A stretch of 25,765 nucleotides of DNA from Bacteroidales bacterium H5 (lineage in GTDB: Bacteria > Bacteroidota > Bacteroidia > Bacteroidales > Muribaculaceae). The notes under the pieces were generated by a model. The model was not told the DNA's origin and made no database searches. It saw only the letters and a list, made by a program, of their open reading frames with translations. The first letter of the stretch is position 1, and each line of letters begins with the position of its first letter. Of the stretch, positions 1-7,900 are shown piece by piece. The translations under genes were made by a program, and so were the position numbers. Where the stretch lies: positions 17,061-42,825 of the forward strand of contig DAAQ01000007.1 of the NCBI GenBank assembly GCA_001701225.1. Direction: 5' to 3'.

Positions 1-2
1 TT

Positions 3-17
3 CCGCGCACTGCGCGG
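3..17 (-). terminator. possible terminator hairpin after the OmpA gene
   Basis: A GC-only stem of 6 bp (3-8 pairing with 12-17) with a 3-base loop lies about 33 bases beyond the stop of the minus-strand OmpA gene. The window edge hides whatever follows, so no T-run can be confirmed. It could equally be chance in a GC-rich spacer. Confidence 0.3.
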
Positions 18-49
18 GCGGGGGTGAGTATTATTGACAGGAGATTGCT

Positions 50-1165
50 TTACTTAGACTCGAGGGTACAGATTGAAACTCGGTTCCAGGACTCCTCAGT
101 GAACATATGGCCGATGCCCTGACCTTCTGCCTTGATGCGGTCGGGATTAACCTTGTAGCGCTTGATGAGGGCGTTCTTCACAGACTCGGCACGTGCCTTG
201 GCGAGACGCTCGTTGACCTCGATGGGACCATCCTGCGATGCATAACCCTTGATGACTACATAGCTCTCGGGGTGATGCTTGAGGTAGGAGGCTACCATCT
301 CGACGTTAGGCTGCTGGTCGGCGGTGATTACACTCGAGCCAATCTTGAAGAATACATAACGTACGGAGTTGAGGGTGGTGTCGGCCACGACGGTGGCGGG
401 ACGGTTCATGCACTCGGCGAGCTGGGCTGCGAGGGCAGCGTTCTCGGCAGTGGTTGCCGCGAGGGCTGCTGCAGAGCCGTCAAGATCGGCGCGGAGGGCA
501 TTGACCTGCTCGTTGAGGGCAGCGACATCAGCCGAATAGTCGGGAGGACAGGTGACACACTTGAAGCCGGGGCCGAAATTATAATTGAAACCAACCATCA
601 TGTTGAATGTGGCCAGGTTGGCATTGAGCTGTGCCTTGTGTGCGCCGTTGCCGGTGACGTTGTAGATGACCGAAGGCTTGAGTGAGATGCTGAATTCGGG
701 GCAGACCTTGAAATTGAAGTTGAGTCCGAACTTGGCACCGAGGTCATTGGTGTCGTGATGGCCGGTGTAGAACTCGTGCAGCCACCCTGCACCCAAGACA
801 GCGTCAATGGTGAATGGACGTGGATTCTCACAGGTGAATCCTCCGAAGAGGGTCATCAGGTCGAGGGTGCCGTATGCGCCAACATACTGTGTGTCGAACG
901 CGGTGCGGCTCGCTGTGGTGTTGACGCCCCAGGCGCCCTCGATGCCTACCCCTACCATCGGGGTGAGCTGTTTGCCGAAATGCAGGCCATACTGGCCGCG
1001 CATGTTCTGGAAGAATGAATGGCCCTTGAGAGGTGTGGTGACACCTGCGTCAAGTCCGATGTTCCAATTGTCGCCGAATGTTGGGCGCTCAATCATGTTC
1101 TGGGCGCTGATGCCGAACATGCAGCCTGTAGCCAGTGCGGCCGTGGCAAGTAAGAATCGTTTCAT
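50..1165 (-). CDS. OmpA-family outer-membrane protein (N-terminal barrel, coiled-coil linker, peptidoglycan-binding domain)
   Basis: The product is 371 residues and probably tethers the outer membrane to peptidoglycan. Residues 1-21 form a signal peptide with likely cleavage before Gln22. Residues about 30-205 alternate glycine- and aromatic-rich strands typical of an 8-stranded barrel. Residues 211-252 are an Ala/Leu-rich coiled-coil linker, with Cys203 and Cys206 before it and Cys252 at its end. Residues about 267-368 are the OmpA C-terminal domain, with GYASQDG at 307-313, NERLAKARA at 318-326 and NRV at 361-363. By alignment Arg325 matches the conserved peptidoglycan-binding arginine; the usual Asp position is Ser310, which I recall as common in Bacteroidales relatives. 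The gene is divergent from the xylose operon. The ATG is at 1163-1165 behind an A-rich leader and no clear Shine-Dalgarno. The family call is secure; the exact porin or adhesive role is not. Confidence 0.93.
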   Translation of the reverse strand: MKRFLLATAALATGCMFGISAQNMIERPTFGDNWNIGLDAGVTTPLKGHSFFQNMRGQYGLHFGKQLTPMVGVGIEGAWGVNTTASRTAFDTQYVGAYGTLDLMTLFGGFTCENPRPFTIDAVLGAGWLHEFYTGHHDTNDLGAKFGLNFNFKVCPEFSISLKPSVIYNVTGNGAHKAQLNANLATFNMMVGFNYNFGPGFKCVTCPPDYSADVAALNEQVNALRADLDGSAAALAATTAENAALAAQLAECMNRPATVVADTTLNSVRYVFFKIGSSVITADQQPNVEMVASYLKHHPESYVVIKGYASQDGPIEVNERLAKARAESVKNALIKRYKVNPDRIKAEGQGIGHMFTEESWNRVSICTLESK

Positions 1166-1292
1166 AACAGATGTTTGATTTGTTTTTTACGTTTTTCCGG
1201 GGTTGAAGACGTGAGTGTCTGTCTCCCTGGGCGGACCTCCGCCGCCCTTTTATCAATCTAACAAACACCACGCCGAAAGGTTGAGGAAAAAT

Positions 1293-1304
1293 CGTCGCGC
1301 GACG
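1293..1304. promoter_or_regulatory. perfect 12-bp GC-rich palindrome (CGTCGCGCGACG)
   Basis: The sequence CGTCGCGCGACG is its own reverse complement and sits about 130 bases upstream of the OmpA start and about 110 bases upstream of the xylose promoter -33 box. It could be a dimeric regulator site or a small hairpin in the OmpA leader. There is no direct evidence for function. Confidence 0.25.
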
Positions 1305-1416
1305 TGATGTTTTTGTTTTTCAGCATATTGGAGCGGGGATGGCGCGCAAGTGGGGATATTGTTAGAGATATGAAAACTAAAATTTTTATTTTTAATGTTT
1401 TATAACACCATTTTTA

Positions 1417-1449
1417 TTTGGTAGATTCAAAAAAAGATTTGTAAATTTG
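1417..1449 (+). promoter_or_regulatory. Bacteroidetes-type promoter for the xylose operon
   Basis: A TTTG box at 1417-1420 is separated by 21 bases from TAAATTTG at 1442-1449. This matches the Bacteroidetes primary sigma factor consensus (TTTG at -33, TAnnTTTG at -7). Transcription would begin near 1456, giving a leader of about 70 nt before the regulator ATG at 1526. Confidence 0.75.
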
Positions 1450-1525
1450 CGGTGTGAATCTACAGCCGCTCCAGCCGGTCCGGCGGAGCACGACAACATA
1501 TATAGCCTTAAACTGACCGTACCCC

Positions 1526-2236
1526 ATGACTCCATTAGCCAACAACCATATATCCGTGGACTGTGTCGTAATCGGATTTGACGGCGCCAACCTGCGTGTG
1601 CTTCTGGTGAAGCGCAGCGGCAAGGACCACGCCGGAGAATTCAACGACATGAAACTCCCGGGCTCGCTGATCTATCAGGACGAGGACCTCGACCAGGCTG
1701 CCGCCCGCGTACTGACCGAACTCACAGGTGTCAAAGATGTAAGGCTGACACAGTTCAAGGCGTTCGGCTCGAAAGACCGTACGCGCAATCCGCGCGATGT
1801 CATCTGGCTCGAGCGCGCCCAGCAGGCCCATGTCGAGAGCATCGTCACCATAGCATATTTCGCCATAGTCAAGCTCGATGCAGCGCTGCAGCGCACCATG
1901 GACCGCGAGGCGGCGGCATGGGTGCCGGTCAATGCCGTAGGGCCGCTTGCCTTCGACCACAACCTCATCATTGCCGAGGCACTGAAGGCTGTGCGCCGCG
2001 AGGCCGACAACAACCGCGCGCTGCTGTTCGACCTGCTGCCCAAGAAGTTCACGGCCTCGCAGCTCCGTCTGCTCACCGAGATAGTCTACGACAAGCCTCT
2101 CGACGTGCGCAATTTCCACAAGAAGATTGCCCAGATGCCATACGTGGTGCCCCTGGAGGAGCATCAGAAGGGTGTGGCCCACCGCGCTGCAAGGTTCTTC
2201 AAGTTTGACAGGAAAGTATATAACACATCACGATAG
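1526..2236 (+). CDS. Nudix-domain transcriptional regulator of xylose use (NrtR-like)
   Basis: This is a 236-residue two-domain protein. Residues about 10-150 form a Nudix fold and residues about 160-236 a winged-helix-like C-terminal domain. The Nudix box at 47-69 is degenerate: Glu53, Arg61 and Glu65 are kept, but two catalytic-box glutamates are Val62 and Leu66. The protein is therefore more likely a ligand sensor than a hydrolase. Known relatives in Bacteroidetes include the arabinose regulator AraR, in which a Nudix-like domain binds sugar and the winged helix binds DNA. Being first in the operon before xylB-xylA-xylE points to xylose or a xylose-derived effector. It probably represses or activates its own operon; possible targets are repeats at 2237-2285 or sites near the promoter. 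The assignment is strong from context, the effector is inferred. Confidence 0.88.
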   Translation: MTPLANNHISVDCVVIGFDGANLRVLLVKRSGKDHAGEFNDMKLPGSLIYQDEDLDQAAARVLTELTGVKDVRLTQFKAFGSKDRTRNPRDVIWLERAQQAHVESIVTIAYFAIVKLDAALQRTMDREAAAWVPVNAVGPLAFDHNLIIAEALKAVRREADNNRALLFDLLPKKFTASQLRLLTEIVYDKPLDVRNFHKKIAQMPYVVPLEEHQKGVAHRAARFFKFDRKVYNTSR

Positions 2237-2285
2237 GTAGTTGCTTTAGTTGAACCAGTTGAACTAGACCAACTAGAAAAACTAC
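2237..2285. promoter_or_regulatory. clustered AGTTG/CAACT repeats between the regulator gene and xylB, candidate operator or RNA hairpin
   Basis: Directly after the regulator stop, the 85-base spacer contains repeated AGTTG words facing CAACT words. TAGTTG at 2247-2252 can pair with CAACTA at 2270-2275, GTAGTT at 2237-2242 with AACTAC at 2280-2285, and AGTT at 2257-2260 with AACT at 2262-2265. The nested symmetry would suit a regulator-binding site or an mRNA stem. There is no T-run, so it is not a classic terminator, and no -7 box is seen, so xylB is probably co-transcribed with the regulator. Confidence 0.35.
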
Positions 2286-2321
2286 AACCACAATACCCAA
2301 AAACAAATAATCCCCAATACC

Positions 2322-3812
2322 ATGTATCTCTTAGGATATGACATAGGCAGCTCGTCTGTCAAGGCCAGTCTGGTGGATGCCCAGACCGGCAAGACCGTGG
2401 CATCTGATTTCTATCCCCGCACCGAGGCCGAGATTATCGCCCTGCGTCCGGGATGGGCCGAACAGCGTCCCCAGCAGTGGTGGGACTGCCTGAAACAGGC
2501 CACCGCATCGGTGATGGCCACCTCGGGCATAGATGCCAAGGAGATTGCCGCCATAGGTATCTCGTATCAGATGCATGGTCTGGTAATGGTCGACAAGGAC
2601 CTCGAGCCCCTGCGTCCCGCCATCATCTGGTGCGACTCGCGTGGTGTGCCATACGGCGAGAAGGCATTTGCTGAGCTCGGCAACGAGGCTTGTCTGAGCA
2701 CCCTGCTCAACTCGCCCGGCAACTTTACCGCCACCAAGCTCGCTTGGGTCAAGGAGAACGAGCCCGAGACCTTTGCCAGGATATACAAGATCATGCTTCC
2801 CGGCGACTATGCCGCCATGCGCATGACAGGGCGTGTCTGCACCACCCTCTCGGGCCTCTCCGAGATGATGCTGTGGGATTTCAAGGCCAACACTCCCGCC
2901 AAGTTCCTGCTCGACTATCTCGGTTTTGACGCAGACATACTCCCCGAGATTGTCCCCACCTTCGCCAACCAGGGCGAGATGACCCCCGAGGCTGCCGCCG
3001 AGCTGGGCCTTGTACCCGGCATCCCCGTCTGCTACCGTGCCGGCGACCAGCCCAACAACGCCTTGTCACTCAACGTGTTCAATCCCGGCGAGGTCGCCTC
3101 GACCGCAGGTACGTCGGGTGTGGTCTACGGCGTGCTCGGCGAGGTCAACTACGACCCCAAGAGCAGGGTCAACACATTCGCTCACGTCAACCACACCGAT
3201 GCGCAGACCCGTCTGGGCGTGCTGCTCTGCATCAACGGCACAGGCATCCTCAACTCATGGTCAAAGAGGGTGATAGCCCCCGAGGGGATATCCTATCCCG
3301 GCATGAATGATCTTGCCGCCACCGCCCCCATCGGCTCGGCCGGTGTGTCGGTGATACCGTTCGGCAACGGTGCCGAGCGTGTGCTGTGCAACCGTGAGAC
3401 AGGAGCCTCGATACACGGTATCAATTTCCTCACCCACACCAAGGCTCATCTGCTCCGCGCCGAGCTGGAGGGCATCGTGTTCTCGTTCATGTATGGCATG
3501 GAGGTAATGGAACAGATGGGCATGAAGCTGGCCAAGATTCACGCCGGACATGCCAACATGTTCCTGTCGCCCCTCTTCCGCAACACGCTTGCCGGTGTGA
3601 GCGGAGCCACCATCGAGCTCTATGACACCGACGGCTCGGTAGGCGCCGCCAAGGGTGCTGGAATCGGTGCCGGGATATATGCCGACAACAACGAGGCCTT
3701 CGAGTCGCTCGAGAAGATTGAGGTCATCGAGCCCGTCGAGGCAGACCGTCCCGCATATCGCGAGGCATACGCCCTCTGGAAGGAGCGCCTCGAGAACGTG
3801 CTGGGCAAATGA
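2322..3812 (+). CDS. xylB: xylulokinase (FGGY carbohydrate kinase)
   Basis: This cytoplasmic enzyme phosphorylates D-xylulose with ATP to give xylulose 5-phosphate, which enters the pentose phosphate pathway. The 496-residue length is normal for the family. The N-terminal lobe has the phosphate-binding GYDIGSSSVK (5-14), GWAEQRPQQWW (44-54), and SYQMHGL (81-87), whose Met84-His85 match the substrate-site pair of characterised xylulokinases. The second lobe has AGDQPNNA (240-247), with Asp242 as the probable catalytic base, then the AGTSG phosphate loop (262-266) and a late GAAKGAGIGAG nucleotide-site motif. Both FGGY lobes are intact. It lies 85 bases after the regulator and 50 bases before xylA, consistent with one transcript. 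Confusion with a different FGGY kinase is unlikely given the xylA neighbour. Confidence 0.96.
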   Translation: MYLLGYDIGSSSVKASLVDAQTGKTVASDFYPRTEAEIIALRPGWAEQRPQQWWDCLKQATASVMATSGIDAKEIAAIGISYQMHGLVMVDKDLEPLRPAIIWCDSRGVPYGEKAFAELGNEACLSTLLNSPGNFTATKLAWVKENEPETFARIYKIMLPGDYAAMRMTGRVCTTLSGLSEMMLWDFKANTPAKFLLDYLGFDADILPEIVPTFANQGEMTPEAAAELGLVPGIPVCYRAGDQPNNALSLNVFNPGEVASTAGTSGVVYGVLGEVNYDPKSRVNTFAHVNHTDAQTRLGVLLCINGTGILNSWSKRVIAPEGISYPGMNDLAATAPIGSAGVSVIPFGNGAERVLCNRETGASIHGINFLTHTKAHLLRAELEGIVFSFMYGMEVMEQMGMKLAKIHAGHANMFLSPLFRNTLAGVSGATIELYDTDGSVGAAKGAGIGAGIYADNNEAFESLEKIEVIEPVEADRPAYREAYALWKERLENVLGK

Positions 3813-3862
3813 TAATCAAAGACAATTCACAGAAACAATAACCACATAAAATCTTTTTACCA

Positions 3863-5179
3863 ATGGCAGTGAAAGAATATTTCCCCGGAATCGGGAAAAT
3901 CAAGTTTGAGGGCAAGGATTCGAAGAATCCCCTGGCCTACCGTTACTATGACGCCGAGAAGATGATCCTCGGCAAGCCCATGAAGGAATGGCTCAAGTTT
4001 GCCATGGCATGGTGGCACACCCTCTGCGCAGAGGGCGGCGACCAGTTCGGCACCACTACCAAGAAATTCCCCTGGAATGAGGGCGAGGATGCCATGACCG
4101 TGGCCAAGCAGAAGGCTGACGCAGGCTTCGAGATCATGCAGAAGCTCGGCATCGAATATTTCTGCTTCCATGACACCGACCTCATCGGCGACCTCACAGA
4201 CATCGAGGGCTATGAGGCACGCATGAAGGAGATCGTCGCCTACCTCAAGGAGAAGATGGCCGAGACCGGCATCAAGAACCTCTGGGGCACCGCCAACGTG
4301 TTCGGCAACGGCCGCTACATGAACGGCGCCGCCACCAACCCCGACTTTGACGTCGTGGCCCGCGCTGCCGTGCAGATCAAGAACGCCATCGACGCAACCA
4401 TCGCCCTGGGCGGTTCCAACTATGTGTTCTGGGGTGGCCGCGAGGGCTACATGAGCCTGCTCAACACCGACCAGAAGCGCGAGAAGGAGCACCTGGCAAT
4501 GATGCTCACCATCGCCCGCGATTACGCACGCTCAAAGGGCTTCACCGGCACATTCCTCATCGAGCCCAAACCCATGGAGCCCACCAAGCACCAGTATGAC
4601 GTTGACTCGGAGACAGTCATCGGCTTCCTCAAGGCCCACGGTCTCGACAAGGACTTCAAGCTCAACATCGAGGTTAACCACGCTACCCTCGCCGGCCACA
4701 CATTCGAGCACGAGCTCGCAGTGGCAGTCGACAACGGCATGCTTGGCAGCATCGACGCCAACCGCGGCGACTATCAGAACGGCTGGGATACCGACCAGTT
4801 CCCCATCGACAACTATGAGCTGACCCAGGCCATGATGCAGATCATCCGTAACGGCGGTCTCGGCAACGGCGGTACCAACTTCGACGCCAAGCCCCGTCGC
4901 AACTCCACCGACCTGGAGGACATCTTCATCGCCCACATCGCAGGTATGGACGCCATGGCACGTGCTCTCGAGAGCGCTGCCGCCCTGCTCGAGGAGTCGC
5001 CCTACAAGGCCATGCTCACCGAGCGCTACTCGTCGTTCGACGGCGGCAAGGGCAAGGAGTTCGAGGAGGGCAAGATGACCCTCGAGGATGTCGTGGCATA
5101 CGCCAAGACACAGCCCGAGCCCAAGCTGACCTCAGGCAAGCAGGAGCTCTACGAGGCTATCCTCAACATGTACGCATAA
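3863..5179 (+). CDS. xylA: xylose isomerase, class II
   Basis: This enzyme interconverts D-xylose and D-xylulose in the cytoplasm using two divalent metal ions. The 438-residue length and N-terminal extension fit class II isomerases. The FCFHDTD motif carries catalytic His103 and its partner Asp106. IEPKPMEPTKHQYD supplies metal- and substrate-binding Glu234 and Lys236. NIEVNHATLAGHTFEHE gives Glu270 and His273, and SIDANRGD gives metal-binding Asp298, followed by WDTD (308-311). All key residues are present, so the enzyme should be active. The start at 3863 follows an A/T-rich leader and begins directly with MAVKEYFPGI, as in related class II proteins. The gene ends 17 bases before a strong terminator-like hairpin. 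Confidence 0.97.
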   Translation: MAVKEYFPGIGKIKFEGKDSKNPLAYRYYDAEKMILGKPMKEWLKFAMAWWHTLCAEGGDQFGTTTKKFPWNEGEDAMTVAKQKADAGFEIMQKLGIEYFCFHDTDLIGDLTDIEGYEARMKEIVAYLKEKMAETGIKNLWGTANVFGNGRYMNGAATNPDFDVVARAAVQIKNAIDATIALGGSNYVFWGGREGYMSLLNTDQKREKEHLAMMLTIARDYARSKGFTGTFLIEPKPMEPTKHQYDVDSETVIGFLKAHGLDKDFKLNIEVNHATLAGHTFEHELAVAVDNGMLGSIDANRGDYQNGWDTDQFPIDNYELTQAMMQIIRNGGLGNGGTNFDAKPRRNSTDLEDIFIAHIAGMDAMARALESAAALLEESPYKAMLTERYSSFDGGKGKEFEEGKMTLEDVVAYAKTQPEPKLTSGKQELYEAILNMYA

Positions 5180-5196
5180 CGCACACTCACTCATAG

Positions 5197-5235
5197 CGGG
5201 GGTGTATGCAGCCCGCCTGCATACACCCCCGTTTT
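5197..5235 (+). terminator. strong intrinsic-terminator hairpin between xylA and xylE
   Basis: A perfect 15-bp stem (5197-5211 pairing with 5217-5231) closes a 5-base loop and is followed by TTTT at 5232-5235. It starts 17 bases after the xylA stop and ends 36 bases before the transporter ATG at 5271. No new promoter is evident between it and the transporter gene. It may act as a partial terminator or as a 3'-end stabiliser that lowers transporter expression relative to the enzymes. Confidence 0.85.
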
Positions 5236-5270
5236 CTATCTTACCATTAATCAAAAACCACCTTAATCCC

Positions 5271-6752
5271 ATGAACTATCCTGAAAAAGGCAGCAAGACC
5301 TACCTTTTCTCCATCGTGCTCGTGGCAGTGCTGGGCGGTCTGCTCTTCGGCTATGACACCGCCGTCATCTCGGGTGCCGAGAAGGGTCTGCAGGCCTTCT
5401 TCCTCGGAGCCAAGGACTTTGTCTACACAGACACCATACACGGCATCACCTCGTCGAGCGCGCTGCTCGGCTGCATCATAGGCTCGGCATTCTCGGGCTT
5501 CTTCGCCTCGTTCTTCGGACGCAAGAAGTCGCTCGCCATCGCCGGCGTCTTCTTCTTCCTGTCGGCACTCGGCAGCTATGCCCCCGAATTTATGTTCTTT
5601 GACCACGGCGTGCCCACCGCATCGCTGCTCGTGGCCTTCAACATCTACCGCATACTCGGTGGCGTCGGCGTAGGCCTCGCATCGGCCATCTGCCCCATGT
5701 ATATCGCCGAGGTAGCACCCTCCAACATGCGCGGCACCCTCGTGTCGTGGAACCAGTTTGCCATCATCTTCGGCCAGCTTGTGGTCTACTTTGTCAACTT
5801 CCTTATCCTCGGCGAGCACACCCAGCCCGTCATCGAGAAGATTGGCGAGACCATCTATCGCGTGTCCGAGAACTCAGACCCCTGGACCATCGCTACCGGC
5901 TGGCGCTATATGTTCGGTTCCGAGGCTATCGTGGCAGGTCTCTTCACCGTGCTCGTGTGCCTTGTGCCCGAGTCTCCGCGCTATCTGGCCCTTATTGGCA
6001 AGGACGAGCAGGCCCTGGGCGTGCTGGCCCACATCAACGGCTATCACAAGGCCAAGGAGATTCTGTCGCAGATCAAGTCGACCACAGATGTCAAGAGCGA
6101 GAACCTCTTCTCGTTCGGCGTTATGGTCATTTTTGTCGGCGTCATGCTCTCGGTATTCCAGCAGGCTGTCGGCATCAACGCCGTGCTCTACTATGCACCC
6201 CGCATATTCGAGTCGATGAACATGGGCAACCCCATGGTCCAGACCGTCATCATGGGCATCGTCAACATCACCTTCACCCTCGTGGCAGTGTTCTCGGTCG
6301 AGAAGCTGGGCCGCAAGCCCCTGCTCATCTGGGGCTCGATAGGCATGGCCATCGGCGCGTTCGGCGTAGCCATCTCGAATGTTGTCGAGGTCGCTCCCAT
6401 CGTGCCCGTCATCTCCATCATGGTCTACTCGGCATCGTTCATGTTCTCGTGGGGCCCCATCTGCTGGGTACTCATCGCCGAGATATTCCCCAACACCATC
6501 CGCTCGCAGGCCGTGGCCATCGCGGTGGCGTTCCAGTGGATATTCAACTTTATCGTCTCGTCGACCTTCGTGCCCATGTATAACATGCACGGCCTCGGCA
6601 TGGGCGACAAGTTCGGCCACATGTTCGCATACGCCCTCTATGGCATCATCTGCGTGCTCGCCGCATGGTTTGTGGCAGCCCTCGTGCCCGAGACCAAGGG
6701 CAAGAGCCTCGAGGATATGACCAACCTCTGGCGCAACCGCAACCGTAAGTGA
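5271..6752 (+). CDS. xylE: D-xylose:proton symporter (MFS sugar porter, XylE-like)
   Basis: This inner-membrane transporter has 12 predicted helices and 493 residues. Sugar-porter signatures are present in order: GGLLFGYDTAVISG with Asp29 at the proton-coupling position of E. coli XylE, GRKK (83-86), MYIAEVAPSNMRG, WNQF with Gln162, VPESPRYL (232-239), QQAVGIN with Gln297, Gln298 and Asn303, EKLGRKP, SWGPICWV, and VPETKGKSLE. These glutamines and asparagine match the xylose-contacting residues of E. coli XylE, so xylose is the likely substrate. The ATG at 5271 gives the usual short N-terminus; an in-frame ATG at 5202 would lie inside the upstream terminator stem and add 23 unlike residues, so I rejected it. 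It closes the xylose operon, ahead of a bidirectional terminator. Confidence 0.94.
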   Translation: MNYPEKGSKTYLFSIVLVAVLGGLLFGYDTAVISGAEKGLQAFFLGAKDFVYTDTIHGITSSSALLGCIIGSAFSGFFASFFGRKKSLAIAGVFFFLSALGSYAPEFMFFDHGVPTASLLVAFNIYRILGGVGVGLASAICPMYIAEVAPSNMRGTLVSWNQFAIIFGQLVVYFVNFLILGEHTQPVIEKIGETIYRVSENSDPWTIATGWRYMFGSEAIVAGLFTVLVCLVPESPRYLALIGKDEQALGVLAHINGYHKAKEILSQIKSTTDVKSENLFSFGVMVIFVGVMLSVFQQAVGINAVLYYAPRIFESMNMGNPMVQTVIMGIVNITFTLVAVFSVEKLGRKPLLIWGSIGMAIGAFGVAISNVVEVAPIVPVISIMVYSASFMFSWGPICWVLIAEIFPNTIRSQAVAIAVAFQWIFNFIVSSTFVPMYNMHGLGMGDKFGHMFAYALYGIICVLAAWFVAALVPETKGKSLEDMTNLWRNRNRK

Positions 6753-6773
6753 AATAACACCTGCTCCCTATAT

Positions 6774-6812
6774 ACAGAAAAGGCCTGACCGCTGCTGTCA
6801 GGCCTTTTCTGT
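6774..6812. terminator. bidirectional terminator between xylE and the convergent DUF805 gene
   Basis: A perfect 16-bp stem (6774-6789 with 6797-6812) encloses a 7-base loop. The right arm includes TTTT at 6805-6808 and the left arm includes AAAA at 6778-6781, so a U-rich 3' side exists in both directions. It lies 21 bases after the xylE stop and 20 bases past the DUF805 stop, ending both convergent units. Confidence 0.88.
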
Positions 6813-6832
6813 TTTCTGTTCGCTATCCTATG

Positions 6833-7219
6833 TCAGGCCGTCACGTTGGGAACGGCGCCCCACTGGTTGGGGGTGGGCTGGCTGGGCTGTGCGGCCCAGT
6901 AGATGAAGAGAATCCAGCCGATGACGGGGATGATTGCGATAAGCACCCACCAGCCGGACTTGCCGATGTCGTGCATGCGGCGCACGCACAGGCCCAGGCC
7001 CGGCAGGAGAAGGGCCAGGTTGACAATGCCGGTGATGATGTCGGTGAGTGTGTCGGAGAAGATGATTCCGAGCACAAAACCGAGCACGAGTCCGAGGATG
7101 AATGTGAAGAGGACATACCACCAGTACTCGGAGCGTGACGAACGGCCCGAGAAATTGCAGTAGTTGACTGTCAGGGCGCGCTGTACGGCTTCCTGGAAAG
7201 TGAGTTGTTTCTGAAACAT
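6833..7219 (-). CDS. DUF805 family membrane protein
   Basis: A 128-residue small integral membrane protein of unknown function. YCNFSGRSSRSEYWW (20-34) and RRMHDIGKSGWW (80-91) are the two hallmark stretches of DUF805. Hydrophobic helices run at about 35-54, 60-77 and 91-109, followed by a polar Pro/Gln-rich tail. It is separated from the polysaccharide locus by 72 bases that hold its own promoter, so it need not be functionally linked to that locus. It converges with the xylose operon at a shared terminator. DUF805 proteins are widespread and have no settled role; I do not assign one. Confidence 0.9.
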   Translation of the reverse strand: MFQKQLTFQEAVQRALTVNYCNFSGRSSRSEYWWYVLFTFILGLVLGFVLGIIFSDTLTDIITGIVNLALLLPGLGLCVRRMHDIGKSGWWVLIAIIPVIGWILFIYWAAQPSQPTPNQWGAVPNVTA

Positions 7220-7248
7220 AATTTGGGATTAGGTTTGAATTGTACGGG

Positions 7249-7280
7249 CAAATTTACTGCTTTTTGTTATTAAATGCAAA
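7249..7280 (-). promoter_or_regulatory. Bacteroidetes-type promoter for the DUF805 gene
   Basis: Reading the minus strand, TTTG at 7280-7277 is followed after 20 bases by TAAATTTG at 7256-7249, a full match to the Bacteroidetes consensus. The start codon is about 30 bases downstream at 7219. I see no terminator hairpin between the GNAT gene stop (7292) and this promoter, so polysaccharide transcripts may also read into the DUF805 gene. Confidence 0.75.
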
Positions 7281-7291
7281 TAAATCCTCAC

Positions 7292-7900
7292 TCAGTCGTC
7301 GCGTGGAGTGCAGCCTACGAGCAGATAGCCGTCGGGCAGACGCTCTATGACGGTGCATCGTGTGGCACGGCGGCACGAGCGGAGCGAGGGGAGGTTTGAC
7401 TCCGAGATGGTGGCGCGCATATCCATTCCCGCCGATGTGGCGATGCGGGCGCCGAGGGCCCACATGTCGCCCCCGATGCCACGCCCTCCGGCCTCCGGCG
7501 CCACGGTGAGTCCGTGGAACGTACGCCCCGTCCAGAAGCAGCGCAGGAAATGATAGCCGACAATATCGCCGTCGCGACCGGTGACCTTGAACATGACGAA
7601 CGACCGTCCCGAGGCCATGCGGCGCAGGGTGGCGGGGTCGAACGGATGAGGGTTGAAATGGCGCATCCTCGCGGCAGGCATCGAGGTAAGGAACCGGGAG
7701 AGGGCCTCGGCGTCGCCGGGAGTGACGGGGCTCCATGTCAGACCGTCGTGGCGCCGCGACGTGAGCGCGGCACCCTCGCGGGCGGCGATGAGGGGGAGTG
7801 ACGGATAACGTATGCGCATCAGCACGGAGTTGACACTCTCGACCCCGCGCCACAACAGCGGGCATGCGCGTTTGAGCCGGACAAGTAATGATGTCAGCAT
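7292..7900 (-). CDS. GNAT-family acyltransferase-like protein, last gene of the polysaccharide operon
   Basis: The protein has 202 residues. Residues about 55-175 look like a GNAT fold: a strand-rich segment (FVMFKVTGRDGDIVGYHF, 101-118) leads into LTVAPEAGGRGIGG (131-144), resembling the acetyl-CoA pyrophosphate-binding motif A. The usual Gln/Arg at the start of that loop appears to be Gly138, so activity is not certain. ISESNLPSLR (165-174) resembles the following motif B region. The first 50 residues are basic and may be a membrane-associated or oligomerisation segment. The start overlaps the upstream glycosyltransferase by 7 bases, which implies translational coupling. A role in acylating a sugar precursor or polysaccharide is inferred from location; protein or small-molecule acetylation is also possible. 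Confidence 0.7.
   Translation of the reverse strand: MLTSLLVRLKRACPLLWRGVESVNSVLMRIRYPSLPLIAAREGAALTSRRHDGLTWSPVTPGDAEALSRFLTSMPAARMRHFNPHPFDPATLRRMASGRSFVMFKVTGRDGDIVGYHFLRCFWTGRTFHGLTVAPEAGGRGIGGDMWALGARIATSAGMDMRATISESNLPSLRSCRRATRCTVIERLPDGYLLVGCTPRDD

Larger units (their letters stand above)
1166..1525. other. divergent intergenic region between the OmpA gene and the xylose operon
   Basis: This 360-base spacer holds the 5' leaders of two divergent genes. It becomes very AT-rich at about 1370-1440, directly upstream of the xylose promoter. A perfect 12-bp palindrome lies at 1293-1304. I could not find a convincing TTTG / TAnnTTTG pair for the OmpA gene; the nearest -7 candidate (1372-1379 on the minus strand) has one mismatch and no partner at -33. 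No small ORF or RNA gene stands out. Confidence 0.6.

Noticed and set aside
107..685. A 192-codon plus-strand frame inside the OmpA gene.
   Set aside because: It is antisense to well-supported OmpA coding sequence, with no family motif and no promoter.
5202..5270. N-terminal extension of the xylose transporter from ATG 5202.
   Set aside because: The ATG lies inside the terminator stem and the 23 added residues are unlike sugar-porter N-termini; ATG 5271 is a better start.
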